Positions 45,759-59,774 of a DNA stretch of 64,000 nt are shown here, one piece after another (the stretch's first letter is position 1; the number at the start of each line of letters is the position of its first letter). Origin of the DNA: Calcarisporiella thermophila CBS 279.70. Taxonomy: Eukaryota; Calcarisporiellomycota. The position numbers were made by a program, and so were the translations under genes. The stretch covers positions 117,700-181,699 of the forward strand of contig NW_027192192.1 of assembly GCF_041956535.1 (NCBI RefSeq), read 5' to 3'. The notes under the pieces are model-generated. The model saw only the letters and a list, made by a program, of their open reading frames with translations, had not been told where the DNA came from and ran no database searches.

Positions 45759-48700
45759 TCAATTTGTTTTCTCCTGTTTCATCTCTGCCTGGAATTCTAT
45801 CGATTTCGCAAGTGATTCCGCGTATTCCTGGTATTTGACAAGCTCGTGCAAAAGATACTGGCTTTTTCGCTCCCAGTTGGATATCGCCCTAGAGTAATTG
45901 GTGGATTTTGGTGGATACTAAACGATCATAATATCAAAGATCAGTATGATTAAAAGAATAGAAACAAAACAAACAGTCTCCCCCATGATGGAAGATGTAT
46001 AGACTATCAGAAGGGATATTTACCAAGGTCTGCAAAGGTTCTCTATAGTTTGTATGGTCCTCCAACTCTTTTTCTAAATTGGCTATGTATTGCTGAAGAG
46101 CCTGCAGCTGTTCTGCCTCATCAAAAGAATGTGGGCTCGCCTGTGTCGGTGCCAGGGGCGGTTGCCATTCTTGGACCGTGGGTTTGGTATTTTTCTCTCT
46201 GTGAGCATCGCCAAACATGCCAACAAACGAAGCCCTTCTCGATTGAGGCTGCTGTGTTTCCGGGGGGCATAAACTGGAATTGTCTTCATTATTCTCTGAT
46301 TTAAGCACGATCGAATTCCATCCATATTCGATGCTACTAACGCCGCCTAATAAGGGGGGCCGGCTCTCTCTCGCTGCCCAGTATGTGCAAGTTCGACACC
46401 ATTCTAAGACGTGCTGCTGTGTGCCTGCTTGGAAAAGATAAGTCCCGCCATTGGGAAGCGTCAGCGCGAACACATTGTTTCTAGTGCGCGAGTAACCTGC
46501 TGGTAGTGCTTTGGCGATAGTGTGTCGCAAGCTTAGTTCCCCAATTGGTATTGCGTTTGTCATCCAGTTACCTCCGCCGAATACTTGTGCGATTTCGGGT
46601 TTGTTCTCGGAGGTCTCTTTTTCGACCACAGAGTGGCGCTTCGAAAGAAGTTCTGAACTGGAGGCTTCGCGCATCCACATGGTCAAAGGACGACTTCGGC
46701 GACACAATTTCGTGTGCGAGCTACTCCCGTATTTGTCGAAGCGAAACATCATAAGGCGACCGCGGTCGACCACAACAAAACATTCTTGCCATTCGCGATG
46801 CTTTGCTCGAACACCCTGTTTCTCGAGGAGGTGTTTCCGGATGAGAACCCCTTCTTTTACATAAGGAGCCCCGATATGAGGCATGACCGAGGGCTGTGTA
46901 CAGACCGAGAGCAAATGGGAGGAGATGGAGGATTGTGTTGAAATAGTGTCCTCATCTGTTAAGGTATTGTGACGGAGAGGACTGCCGAAGGAGGAAACAT
47001 CGAGCATGCTTCCATTCTTTATAGAGAAATAGGAACAGTTTTCAGTATTTATCTTCTACATATCCACCCGATTAAAAGCTAGTATTTACCTCGATTGAGC
47101 TGCTTGAGTGTGTTTCCAATGCGATGGCGCTCGCAAAACCGGCTTGCAAGGAACCCATCAAAGCTGTTCGCTTCGCATCTTCAGCTATGCCCGGAGTTCC
47201 TGGTCTACTCCCACTATCGTACTCAGGAGGCACTTGAGATGGAAGCTGTGCCGTATTTGGCCAAATTCTAGTGAACATATCCTTGCCCCACCTGGTTGTG
47301 CGTTTTTCTGACCCGCTTTTTCCAAGCTCCGGACTACAGTTGGCAGGCTGTTCCACACGGCTTAGACGAACGGAGGTATAGAGGTCGCGAAGGACAGGCT
47401 CAAGCTTGGACGTGTTTACAGAAGGGTCTACGACTTGCACAACTTCCAAGGTGTTACGAACAAACTGTGAGCGTGTCATTTTACGAGGCACTTGGGCAAT
47501 GTGGAGATCTGTGTTGAGGAGAAGTAGTGAATAGGAAACGGCATGTACCACTTCTAGAAGATTATCGGAGTGCTTTATTTAGTGCAAGTTTGAGAAAATT
47601 CGTGTACTAGATAACTCACCGGCAGAATTGAAAATATTTTTCGGATTGCACTCTTGATAACGGTCCGCAAATACCTTCAAAATTCGATCAATCTGCTGTG
47701 TTTCTGCTTTTACGTACAGACGACTGCAGAGATCTCGGAAGGCCATATTCAAATCCTTGTCTTTAAAGTCCAGGAGCGACATATAATGTTGCAGGATTAA
47801 TGAGTTGATCTTTTTGCTACAAAATGGCATGTAAATATGAATTTAGTGGTCGTTCAAAATAAAATAGACACGTGGGGAATGGAACACGTACTCTTTTCCT
47901 AAGAACTCGGCGAGCTGTCTCCTGCTGACAAACTTTTCATTTCCTTCAAAGCACAGCCGGGCCACTTCAGCAGCATCTTCTTCTCTCAAAGTTTCTTTCA
48001 CGTTGCTTGTGCCGATTCCAGAAATAGTCGGCTCACTGGAGGCATGATGAGACATCACTGGCTCCAACTTGGTTGTTAATGATGAGGATGCTTTTGGTAA
48101 GGGAGCCAGTCCCTTTTCGGAGTTGGTTTCTACTATTGATTCTATTTCACATACGCTTGAAGAAGAAGATTCATTCGACAAAATAACGTTCTCATCGTTT
48201 GATTCACCGAGATTGTATTGTTTAAATGGATGAGGATTTGGGTTGTTGCGAGACGAATAAAGTCGGTCAGTTCTCGGAGCCATTACCTCGAGAGCCGGGG
48301 TCTGCGAGAAACCTCCTGGTCCAAAACAGTTCAGCTCATCCGCACCAAATTCTCTGTCAATCATGTCAAGATTAAGCGGGGTGCTCCAACGTCGAAATGT
48401 ATATTTGTCCCGAGGCTATTTATAACATGGTATACCGCATTATTTTACAATGTAATATTCATTCGGACATAAAAAATATATTCTCATAAAAAATATACCT
48501 TGGAAATTCCTTCTTCTTTCTCGGTGAGCTCTTCTCCTGATAACATCCGCATTAATCGATTGCTAGTTATTAGAGAACCCGCAGAGTATCTGCGGCATGA
48601 TCCCAATTTATGTTCTGGTATATCCGTTGAGCATTCGAGAATTCGGGGAGACGAATGGGATGATTGGCATTGATTCTTAGCACCATTCCACGAAAGAGAT

Positions 48701-48780
48701 GAAAGTGAAAATAACTTTCGGATGGAAAGGCTACCTTCCGATTCAGTACTGGAAGTGTGGGATGATGTATGAAGCGACAT
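45759..48780 (-). CDS. Sec7-PH Arf guanine-nucleotide exchange factor (Syt1/EFA6-like)
   Basis: Activates Arf GTPases at membranes. From ATG 48780, a Ser-rich N-terminus (SEGSLSIRKLFSLSSLSW) and an exon after 48416 (PRDKYTFRRWSTPLNLDM) lead into the Sec7 domain. That domain shows FVSRRQLAEFLGKE, LILQHYMSLLDFKDKDLNMA, the catalytic Glu-finger region (LYVKAETQQIDRILKVFADR) and SLLLLNTDLH. A PH domain follows (HREWQECFVVVDRGRLMMFR; NNVFALTLPNGGTYLFQAG; WCRTCTYWAARESRPPL). The last exon encodes a coiled end (AISNWERKSQYLLHELVKYQ) and stops at 45759-45761. Order and motifs match yeast Syt1 and animal EFA6/PSD. It lies in tandem with the kinase gene on the same strand. Confidence 0.88.
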
Positions 48781-49249
48781 TCAAATAATGAGAGGATGAT
48801 GAAGAAATCGATTAAATCAGTCCAAATACAAATATGATAATGAAATCGATGGGAGAGGGGAAAAAGGGGAGGGGCGGGGTGGAGCAGAACGAGAAATGAG
48901 TGAAGGTGAACCGTTGAGTAATAGAAAGGAATCAAACAAAAACTTTGTGAAGGAAAAAACAGAACACATACGGGAGCAGAGTTTTAATTTGGTATAGAAA
49001 CAATACTCCGATGCGCATTGAAGGGTTGTCAAATTCGCTTGACAATCCAAGACATGCTCAGACTCGTTTCAACCACACTGATCCTTTTATAGTTGCTTAA
49101 TATAGCATTCTTAACATAGAAAAAAGTGATATCTATACAATGAAAACAAGAATGATATTACAATCAAATGTGCGCCATTATTGAATAAATCAGTTTCAGA
49201 AATACTGCGAACATCAATAAAGAGCAAAATATCAACGAAATTTACAATA
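48781..49249. other. intergenic region
   Basis: Promoter side of the Sec7 gene and 3' flank of the kinase gene. TTTTATAGTTGC near 49086 and short frames only; no supported feature. Confidence 0.45.
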
Positions 49250-51045
49250 TCATGCAGGCTTGGAACTACTGGCCTTGTCATGTTGATGGTCTTGAGATTC
49301 CTGTTCAGATAAAACAAGGCTTGATATATCAATCATCCCTTTTTCAAACTATATCTCTGTTCTCACCTCAGCTTCAGTATGTTCCTCAGCCTCGTTCGAC
49401 TCATGACAACAGTAAATCGAGGTGAACCATTCGTCTGAGAGGATATCACTTGTGTAGAATCGATATTTAGGGTCGGGCTCAAGGATGTGATAAAGCAAGT
49501 TCTTGACCCCCTGACAAGAAAAATTTTCAAGATCAATAAACACCATCCAGATTATTACAAGTCAATACCCACCTTTCCCAACTGCTCAATGGGTTCGTAT
49601 CCCATCCAACCAATTGCAGAAGCCCCCATTTCAATAGTGCCTTCTTCTCCTTTGTTGCATCTAGCTTGCTCTCGCTGATGTCGCCGTTTCATGATGTCTT
49701 TATATTCATTCCAGCGGAAATCTTGTCCGTCGCGTGCCACTTGCCACAGCATGCATCCAGTTCGCATAACCACGTATATGATTCCACACGACCACACATC
49801 AGCAAGACGTGCATCGTAATCTGTGTCCATCCATAATTCGGGGGCAATGTATGGAGTGGAGCCCACAATGCCGCGTGAGAGCTGAACTTCGGATTCTTTG
49901 CACCAGGGAATTCGGAAACAATCGCTGTTACCAAAGTCTGCCAATTTGATGCAACCATCAATGGTGAGAAGCAAATTCTCTGGCTTCAAATCTCTGTTGA
50001 ATGTTAGGTAAGGAAAATTAGAAGATGTGAAAGCGCGTGTCAAAATTTAAGTTTCATACCGGTGGGCCACTCCGAGTTTGTGCAAATAATTTACTCCGTT
50101 TACCAGCTGTTTAAAAAAGCAGTCCGCCTCCGCAGGCTCCAAACCATCTTTTGTCGAGCTTATAAGGCTATAGACATCCCCTCCACCTGCATATTCCATC
50201 ACCTCACAATATTCATCTGTTCTAGGCCATGGAAGGAGATCTAAAGTACGGATAATGTTGATATGATGAAGAGTGGAGGATATGCAAAATTCAGAGGTCA
50301 AGCGCTTGACATAAGATTTATTTGTCTCCTGATGCCGCTTTTTGAATTCCTTTCAATGCAAACCGTAATATTAAGCGCCATGTACCCTTTATATCTATTC
50401 AGTCTCTGTCTTATTTCATTTCTTTACCTTGACAGCATACAGCGTCTCTCCTGAGCCTGGATTGTTTAGATCTAGTTTATGCGCAACCCGCACAACGCCC
50501 CACGCTCCTTGCCCAATAACTTCTTGTACTGTTCCATACTTTTCACACAGGCTCTTTTCCGAACCATTCTGCGATCCTTCTACTTTTTCTTTCACTTTTT
50601 CAAGCCCCTTTCCCTTTTCTTCATTATGTTGCCCCACGGCTAAATGTCGCTCGCGATGGAATAAATGGCTCAAATGAGATTTCCTTAAGGGTTGTGGATT
50701 CAGATGATGAATGTGTTTCCCATCTGGTAAAAGCTCAAAGCGCGGCTTCATAGTTGACGAACTCTGCTCGGGATGTAGGAGCCGATGCATAAAATTTTGA
50801 AAAGGGGACACTTGCGATGAGGTGGCAGAAACCGAGCGATTGTTTTTTGAAGCTGTAGAGGCGTTATCTTTGGATGGGATTCTTGCTAAATAGGGTTGAG
50901 CTTGATGACTGGAGAGTTGTTCAGGAATGGGTAATGTTGAAGGAGCAGGTGCTTGAGCCTGCCGTTTATCAGGATGATCCGCGGGATCCTGCTGCTCCTC
51001 ATTTTCAGTGTTATTCTCGCTAACCATAGCGATTCTCAAGTGCAC
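49250..51045 (-). CDS. Ser/Thr protein kinase, Hal4/Sat4-Npr1 type
   Basis: In yeast this kinase group stabilises nutrient and cation transporters at the plasma membrane. About 150 residues of Ser/Pro-rich disorder (start MHLRIAM at 51045; the inner ATG at 51027 is an alternative) precede the kinase domain. Motifs are the Gly-rich loop GQGAWGVVRVAH, the VAIK-type Lys in YAVKVKK, HRDLKPENLLLT, ADFGNS for DFG, and STPYIAPELW for APE. The activation segment CFRIPWCKESEVQLSRGIVG is typical of the Hal/Npr1 group. Three to five introns. The end at 49250 uses a small last exon (ESQDHQHDKASSSKPA); reading through instead would stop at 49349. It is divergent from SEC23 across about 300 bp. Confidence 0.85.
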
Positions 51046-51351
51046 CTTTGAAATCTAAGTAGTTATCACGAATTTATTGTTGGTCAAAATTAAAAGAGAG
51101 TTATAAAGGCGTTTGCCATATTAAATAAGATGTATAAAAATATTTGCGGGGATAATGATTTCACCGAACGATCTACAAAACTGCTGAGCAACAGCAGCTG
51201 CGCCACGAACCCGCGAGTTTCGTCAGATGTATACGTTGAATATCGCGCTAGGGAGCGAAACTTCGCATCCGAAAAAAAAAACATCGTACTCATTAGAGCA
51301 AAAGAGAAGTTAGTACGCTCCCTTCGTCCTAATTTCCTAATATTTTCGAGA

Positions 51352-54003
<2,652 letters not shown>

Positions 54004-54541
54004 ATCCTATTCACATTATCTATATCTCACTCCATATAATCCCCATATTTATATGCGGCCTTGTATTTCACCCCTCACTCCACTTTGGTGGAGTCTTCTT
54101 TTCTTTGTGGGAGATAAAAGATAGAAGTGAGTTATACGGGATCTATTTTCTATATATAAACTGGATATAGCTTGGTTTCCTTGTTATTTACCTATACGAT
54201 ATGAGAGTAATAAACCATATTAGATACTACCATGGGCATAGTTTTAGATTGCTATGCTTGATTTTTTGGCTCCGATCATTCTGTTGGAGGCAAATTTTGT
54301 ATTTCCGCTCGGCTAGACTTGAAAATGTCTAGCCGGGGAGTTCGTGAAGTATGTAGTTTCAGGATCATGGCCCAGGTATGATGGACGAAAAACGCACTAG
54401 CTAATATATTTCTCTCCATTAAAAAAATTACACTGCTCTAATAATAAGACTAAGAAAAACAATAAAAATAGTGACTAAAGGTAACAAAAAAAATTAAAAA
54501 GCAAAGCACCAGTCTTTCCCCTTATTATTATTAACCCAAAC
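54004..54541. other. convergent intergenic region with a 9-bp hairpin
   Basis: 3' flanks of SEC23 and allantoicase. The perfect inverted repeat CGGCTAGAC (54310-54318) / GTCTAGCCG (54327-54335) has an 8-nt loop. No gene. Confidence 0.5.
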
Positions 54542-56388
54542 TCACTGTCTTCGCCTCTTCGAGCCGTGAGTACTCTCGTCTCCCCGCCTCTCTCTTTCTA
54601 CTTCTTCTCCCTCCTCATCCTCATCACGTCGCTTCTTCCGACCAACAGTGCTGCGAGTCCGTTGCCGTGTTGACCTCTTAGGAGTCGTGGGTACTGGCGT
54701 GAAGATAGGGGCGTTTAGCCTCGATTCCTCCACAACCTGCGACTCAACCGTCTCAACCGTCTCGGCCGCCTCAGCCGTCGCAGTCTGGCGGGTGCGCTTG
54801 GTAGAAAGACTCAAGGCAGGCGTCTCCCTGGTAAAAATGGTCGAGGTGAAAGAGGCTATAGTCGCAAAGGGAGAAGTGCTTGTTGGAGCAATGGGTGAGG
54901 TCGTTGGTGTACCGGGCTGAACTACGCCCGAATCTGGCACTGTCCTCTCGCCTTCCTCCTCCTTTTGTTCCACTTCTTCAGTCACAACACGTCCCAGAAC
55001 ACGGACCCTCCGAATCCCCCCGTCTGGATAAATAGTTAGGCGGACATGCGAATAGATGTCGTCGCTTTTGCTTAATAGTAGGGTCTGCTTGCTGCCCCTC
55101 TCGACCTTAATCCGGGGGAGGATGATTGTCCAGTCTACATCCACATCCAAATCAGGATTATGCTCTGGCGTGTTGCATGCTTCTACTTGCACAAACTCAG
55201 GAGCAGAGCCGTCAAAATGTGTTGTATCGAGCTCGATTTTTTCCAATCGTCCAGCCGCTCCCAGCTTAATCACAACCCAGTCACGGTGACCCAGAGTTCG
55301 CGACCGCTGAGTTTCCCAACCTAAATAAGAATTCGAGGTGGGTATCGAGGGATTACTGGAGCTAGGCATAGGGAGTAGCAGGTTGGATATGCGGCCAAAA
55401 TACTGGTCGCTGCACGAGACGGCTCGTCCGCCGTGCCCAACGCTTGCTAGATCCACCAGCTTAGTAGTCTCAAACTTGGAGGGAGAGGGTTCTACTGTTC
55501 CATAGATGTGAAGACGCGACTAAAAAAGGGCCAAAAAAATAAGGCAAAAGTACACCTCGAGCGAAAACATGAGGGATGCTTACAATTGCACCATCGGGGT
55601 AAATCTTCAGGCGAATATGCGTGTATACATCATCTGGTGTGTCGGGCAAAGCATAGAGATGATGCGCATCACCACGCAATTTTACCTCCGGAAGAATGGT
55701 TTTCCACTATTGAAGCAGATGGATATTGTAATCACTCTACTCTTTATCGCCTTGATAAAAACTAAAGATGCCTTACCTCGAAATCCGCTTCGTTATTAGA
55801 GGGCGAGAAGCACGCTTCAATTGAGGCGCGCTGAGCATGATTGCCCCCGTCGATAAGAGATGTGTCAATGTCGAAGCCTGCAATTGTTCCCGAAAATCCT
55901 AGCTTAATAATAACCCTGTTTCCTCGTGCAAAAATAAAAAGTCACTAACGGTGCACAGCAGGAAAAACTATCCAACGCTCACCAGTCGAAGGGCTTATCG
56001 TTGTGACGACGAGTCTCCCAAGCATCATATCGTGCAATGTTTTTGCCTGTTATTCCCCGAAGCAATAACAAATCAATAAAGTTGAACGCTATTGTAAATA
56101 AAAGCAACGATTCATTGTACCTTTGCTTTTTTCGAGCTTCTCGGGTGAGGATGCTTTAATGAGATTCTCGGCAGCAGAAAAGTGCTCATTACTGCACGCG
56201 AGGATGCTTGCGCCCAGACTTTCGTTGGCGAGATCTAATCAAAACAAACATATCCTGGGCTAAATACTCGCATGGGCAGAGAACAAAGGCGGATGGGGCA
56301 TACCAATATAGTCGCTCAGCACGCTCCGATCGAGCTTCGCAGCATCGAGCTTGACATACGGCTGGGTAGTACTCTGCGCGTTTCCCAT
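54542..56388 (-). CDS. allantoicase with a basic C-terminal extension
   Basis: Hydrolyses allantoate to ureidoglycolate and urea in purine breakdown. The start MGNAQSTTQPYVKLDAAKLD at 56388 leads into two jelly-roll allantoicase repeats. The first carries LACSNEHFSAAENLI, DAWETRRH and HIRLKIYPDGAI. The second carries VDLASVGHGGRAVSCSDQYF, GWETQRSRTLGHRDWVVIKL and HVRLTIYPDGGIRRVRVLG. Both repeats keep the metal/active-site-like motifs. About six exons. After the second repeat the frame continues for roughly 125 residues of Thr/Ser/Pro-rich sequence. It ends in strongly basic and acidic clusters (RSTVGRKKRRDEDEEGEE; GSKRRRQ), which is unusual for an enzyme of about 340 residues. The enzyme identity is secure; the tail's role is unknown. 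Confidence 0.9.
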
Positions 56389-56622
56389 TTTGTGTATACA
56401 GCTACAATATTCAGCAAGTTGAAACGCGTTTTATTTCCTTTTTTTTTTCTACGGAACAAAAAAAATAACGCGAAAAATTATCGCGGAAAAATTCTAAATT
56501 TTGTTTGTGCAACCTATGTCAGTTGAGCTCAACAATTGAAGGAGGGCTGGAGCCCTCTGAGAGCTCCAAAACCAAAGTGCGACTTTATTGAACATGGAAC
56601 ACTGTTTAATTATATAGACATT

Positions 56623-57509
56623 TTACTCATGTAGCAGTACATATTCACGAGTGCTAAACCCAAATTTCAGCACGTCTTTCATCTTCAACTCATAATAGCG
56701 CGACCCAGGAATGCGCTCTCCGTTGACGTATGTGCCATTTGTCGACTCAAGGTCAATAATAAACGGTCTGCCGATAAACAAGTCATTAGTCCACACATGG
56801 AGGGCCAGTTCTGGTGTAAAAAGGAGATTTACTTCACTATCCGTTTATGCTGGAACTCCTTCTCGTCGAAGACCTGTATTTGCTTAAACTGTAAGACTGC
56901 GTGCTGTTTTGAGCAGGAGGGGTGGTCGACTGGAATATCCACAACCTATTGTGATAAGCATTCTATTGAGATCTCATTCCATTTACATTAAAATAGCATA
57001 GCTTTTACCAGTCTTTCCCTCCCAATCAAAAATGCGCTCTGCCTATATATATGAAGAGTGTCGAGCATTTCTTTGTCCTTAAAGACATAAAGCCTCCATT
57101 TAGAATCTGGTTTTCTAGCTTCGGGTGGCTCATGGTACTTGAGCTCGACTCCATTGACTGTTTTCGTCTCTGCAGCAAGCTTGCCTGAGAGGCCGAAGTT
57201 TGGCTTTTCTTTTGGCTGTTCTTCTTCCTTTCGAGGTTTGCTCTCATTGCTATCTCTTAGCCGCTCGCCTCGATCTCGATCTCGATTGCGATCGCGAGAA
57301 TGTGAATGTGGATGGGAGCGTGAACCTGAATTTGATCTTGAACGTGATCTAGAGTAAGATCGCTTGCGGTGTGATGAAGAGGGGCTGTAGGATCGACGTG
57401 AAGATCTTCCTCGTGATCGGTATTCAGGAGAGCGACTACGTTCCCGTCGAGAAAGGCTGCGCCGTCGTGGAGGAGAGGAGCTATAATCCCGTTTCCGCGG
57501 CGACGCCAT
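56623..57509 (-). CDS. FHA-domain RNA-processing protein, SNIP1-like
   Basis: From ATG 57509 the protein has an Arg/Ser-dipeptide-rich N-terminus (YSRSRSRSNSGSRSHPHSHS) like splicing factors, then a Lys/Glu-rich linker. A FHA phosphopeptide-binding domain follows: WRLYVFKDKEMLDTLHIYRQ, SAFLIGRERL, HPSCSKQHAVLQF, DLESTNGTYVNGERI and ELKMKDVLKFGFSTREYVLL. It stops at 56623-56625. This matches human SNIP1 and its fungal relatives, linked to spliceosome and small-RNA processing. A transposon-like inverted-repeat end begins only 24 bp upstream of the start codon, so its promoter may have been displaced. Confidence 0.88.
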
Positions 57510-57737
57510 TATTATGTTGAAGAAGAGGATATGGGAGATTCCAAGCCTGAGCAGACATACTGGATTTAGAAATTAGAGAATCAAGGTTTCAGAAATATCT
57601 GCAACTGTTAATCCATTAAAAATTCGTTAATTAAAGTAATAATTCTTGAAAACTTTTGCTTTGCATTCTTCATCAAAAATTGTACACCGAATTTATACTA
57701 GCTTATATACCTATTATATCGTGATTTTATCTTCATT

Positions 57738-58193
57738 ATGGCAACTCTTTCGACTTCCATTCCTCGTTTTATTTCTCAGTTTGGGACTCGTTTCTTGCCA
57801 AATGCTACACGGAAAAATGGCAAAGCGACTTTAAAAGCTACCTCATCTTCTCTTGCTTACAAAGAACAATTAGACTGCATTGCTCAATTCTTTTTTCATT
57901 CCAGATATGGGATGCTTTTGTATACTCATTTACCTGAACACACAGATAATCCTTATCATCATACCCTAAGTCAACTTACAGTGCTATAGAGAGGTGAAAG
58001 TAATGAGATAAGAAAAAAGCTGTTTTCTGTAGTTTCTGAGAAGTTTCCCCGGGAATTTCTAAGGCGGCTGGGCTTTAGGTTTGATAATAACAAATCGCGA
58101 ACTGATTGGGTAGTTGAATCGAAATCTGTATCTGTATCTGTTTTACTTCACAGGGTAATGTCTGGTTTACAAACCATACTTACTTTCTACTAA
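57738..58193 (+). pseudogene. upstream remnant of an element-encoded protein
   Basis: The frame opens MATLSTSIPRFISQFG, runs for 83 codons, has a stop near 57987 and continues in frame as RKKLFSVVSEKFPREFLRRL then GFRFDNNKSRTDWVVES. It looks like the N-terminal part of the protein carried by the element, now interrupted. Alternatively a short intron hides the stop. No family recognised. Confidence 0.4.
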
Positions 58194-58232
58194 TTTGCGA
58201 TTATCTATTATACACAGACGATACACGACTGA

Positions 58233-58969
58233 ATGGGGGGGCAGTCGAATAAACAGAATGTTCCAACTCCCACTCTAGACACAAAACGAGCAGTAAAGCG
58301 CAAACCAGGTCAATATTCTTTCAGAATATTCCTATAAATATTTTTGCTTATTAAGTATACCTTTTTTTAGTGCCCAAAGCTGTTTTGGATTTTCTTATGG
58401 AGTCATCTCGGATTGCAGCAAATAGAGTACTAAAAAGGAAGAGAGAGGAGGAGATAGAGGAAGAGGCTGACGAAGGGTATGATGGTGAGAGATATATCCA
58501 GGTTCAGTATTTGAACGATACAAAATTGAACATCTTCAAGAGATTTAAAATTTCTCAACCCGATTTCAAGATCTCAAAGTCAAAATTTTATACTTTAATT
58601 CCGAAAAGCTTTAAGAAATCATGTAAGGAAACGGACATGTGTGAGGTGTGCGTCGAAGGCAAGAAGAATATCGATAATCTGCGCCGTATACATCGAGAAA
58701 TCTATAATGATTGCATTGGAAATTGTTTCACGGGAGATGTAGAGCTTTGTGAACGAGAAGCTACTGATGTGGATAAAAACGGACTCGAGAAACTGAAGGA
58801 GAAAGTTGCTATCTATACTTACCATCAGCGCTTTGTGAATGAGAGAAAGTCGAGGTTTGAGAAAAATTCTAGAGAACTCGATGAGGACAAGAGAATACAT
58901 ATCATGGATTTCAACTATATAGGTTTTCGAGTATGGTCTGCGTATTACGGTAAGTATCGTGGTAAGTAA
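58233..58969 (+). CDS. element-encoded protein, transposase-like, probably truncated
   Basis: Exons 58233..58308 and 58371..58969 join in frame to about 225 residues. It has a basic N-terminus (KRAVKRKP), an acidic patch, then KSKFYTLIPKSFKKSCKETD followed by MCEVCVEGKK with a CxxC pair, then charged helices. The IP-x-FKKSCK-x-TDMCEVC pattern recalls uncharacterised proteins of fungal and animal DNA transposons, but I cannot name the superfamily. The end AYYGKYRGK lies on a GTAAGT donor, so the catalytic 3' part is probably missing. It sits inside inverted terminal repeats. Confidence 0.5.
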
Positions 58970-59774
58970 TAGTTTATACATATATATAATAAATAAATTA
59001 AATATCGAGGTAAATAGTAGGGTAAGTACTGGTATATTGTTAGGAGAAGTTTTAGGTTAGTAAATAAAGTAAAACGTACTAGAGGAAGGGAAAGTTTTGA
59101 TGGTGGTTTTTAGAAAGCTACTACAAGAGATTGTGTATCGATTGTACTAAAAATGAGAGCTCAAGGATGGATATTTGCAGAGTTATTAGTTCTCTAATTT
59201 GCAATAATACTAGATATTTATATCTAAATTGCTAGTTCAGCCAAATTTCATAATACTAATTTCTAAATCTCTGATTCTGTCTGATTTTTTGTGGAAACTC
59301 CCAAACACAATAGAAACCAAAATTCTGGCAGATTGCTGCAGAGAAATAATTTTGCCGGATATATACCCCAGAGTGGGAAGATAATTATTGGGCTGTTCCT
59401 CCCGTTCCGCCTTTCCTCTACAAAGTACGCTATTCGAGATATCTATCTTTTTTCAGACACAAGGGTAATATTTTTTGTATTTGTGAATAAGAAATGAATT
59501 GCCAAACTATGAGAATTTCACACATCTTTTCGCACATCCGGTAGTCAAAAGGGGAAGAATGCATTTTTCTCCAAGTTGTGAGGTGGGTGATTGCTTTGGT
59601 CCCCTTGAATAAGAATAATAGAGCTTTATAGGCGAATTAGAGCTCAACACAAAGTGTTGCGAAGAGGTACAGCATTAAATACGGTATAAAAAACTGCAAA
59701 CTAAAAACTGTTTTGTGCGATAAATTATTTGAATCTGCTAAATAAATTAAGTAAAATAAAGTAAAATATCTGAA

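Larger units (their letters stand above)
57533..59302. mobile_element. transposon-like element with imperfect terminal inverted repeats
   Basis: The left end GGGAGATTCCAAGCCTGA and the reverse complement of the right end (GGGAGTTTCCACAAAAAA) share GGGAG-TTCCA and an inner GATTTAGAAATTAG. This marks inverted ends about 1.77 kb apart. Inside are AT-rich sequence and protein-coding remains on the plus strand (see 57738-58966). No clear target-site duplication was found. Related end sequences recur near 366, 460, 62921 and 62954, so it is a repeated family. Confidence 0.6.
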
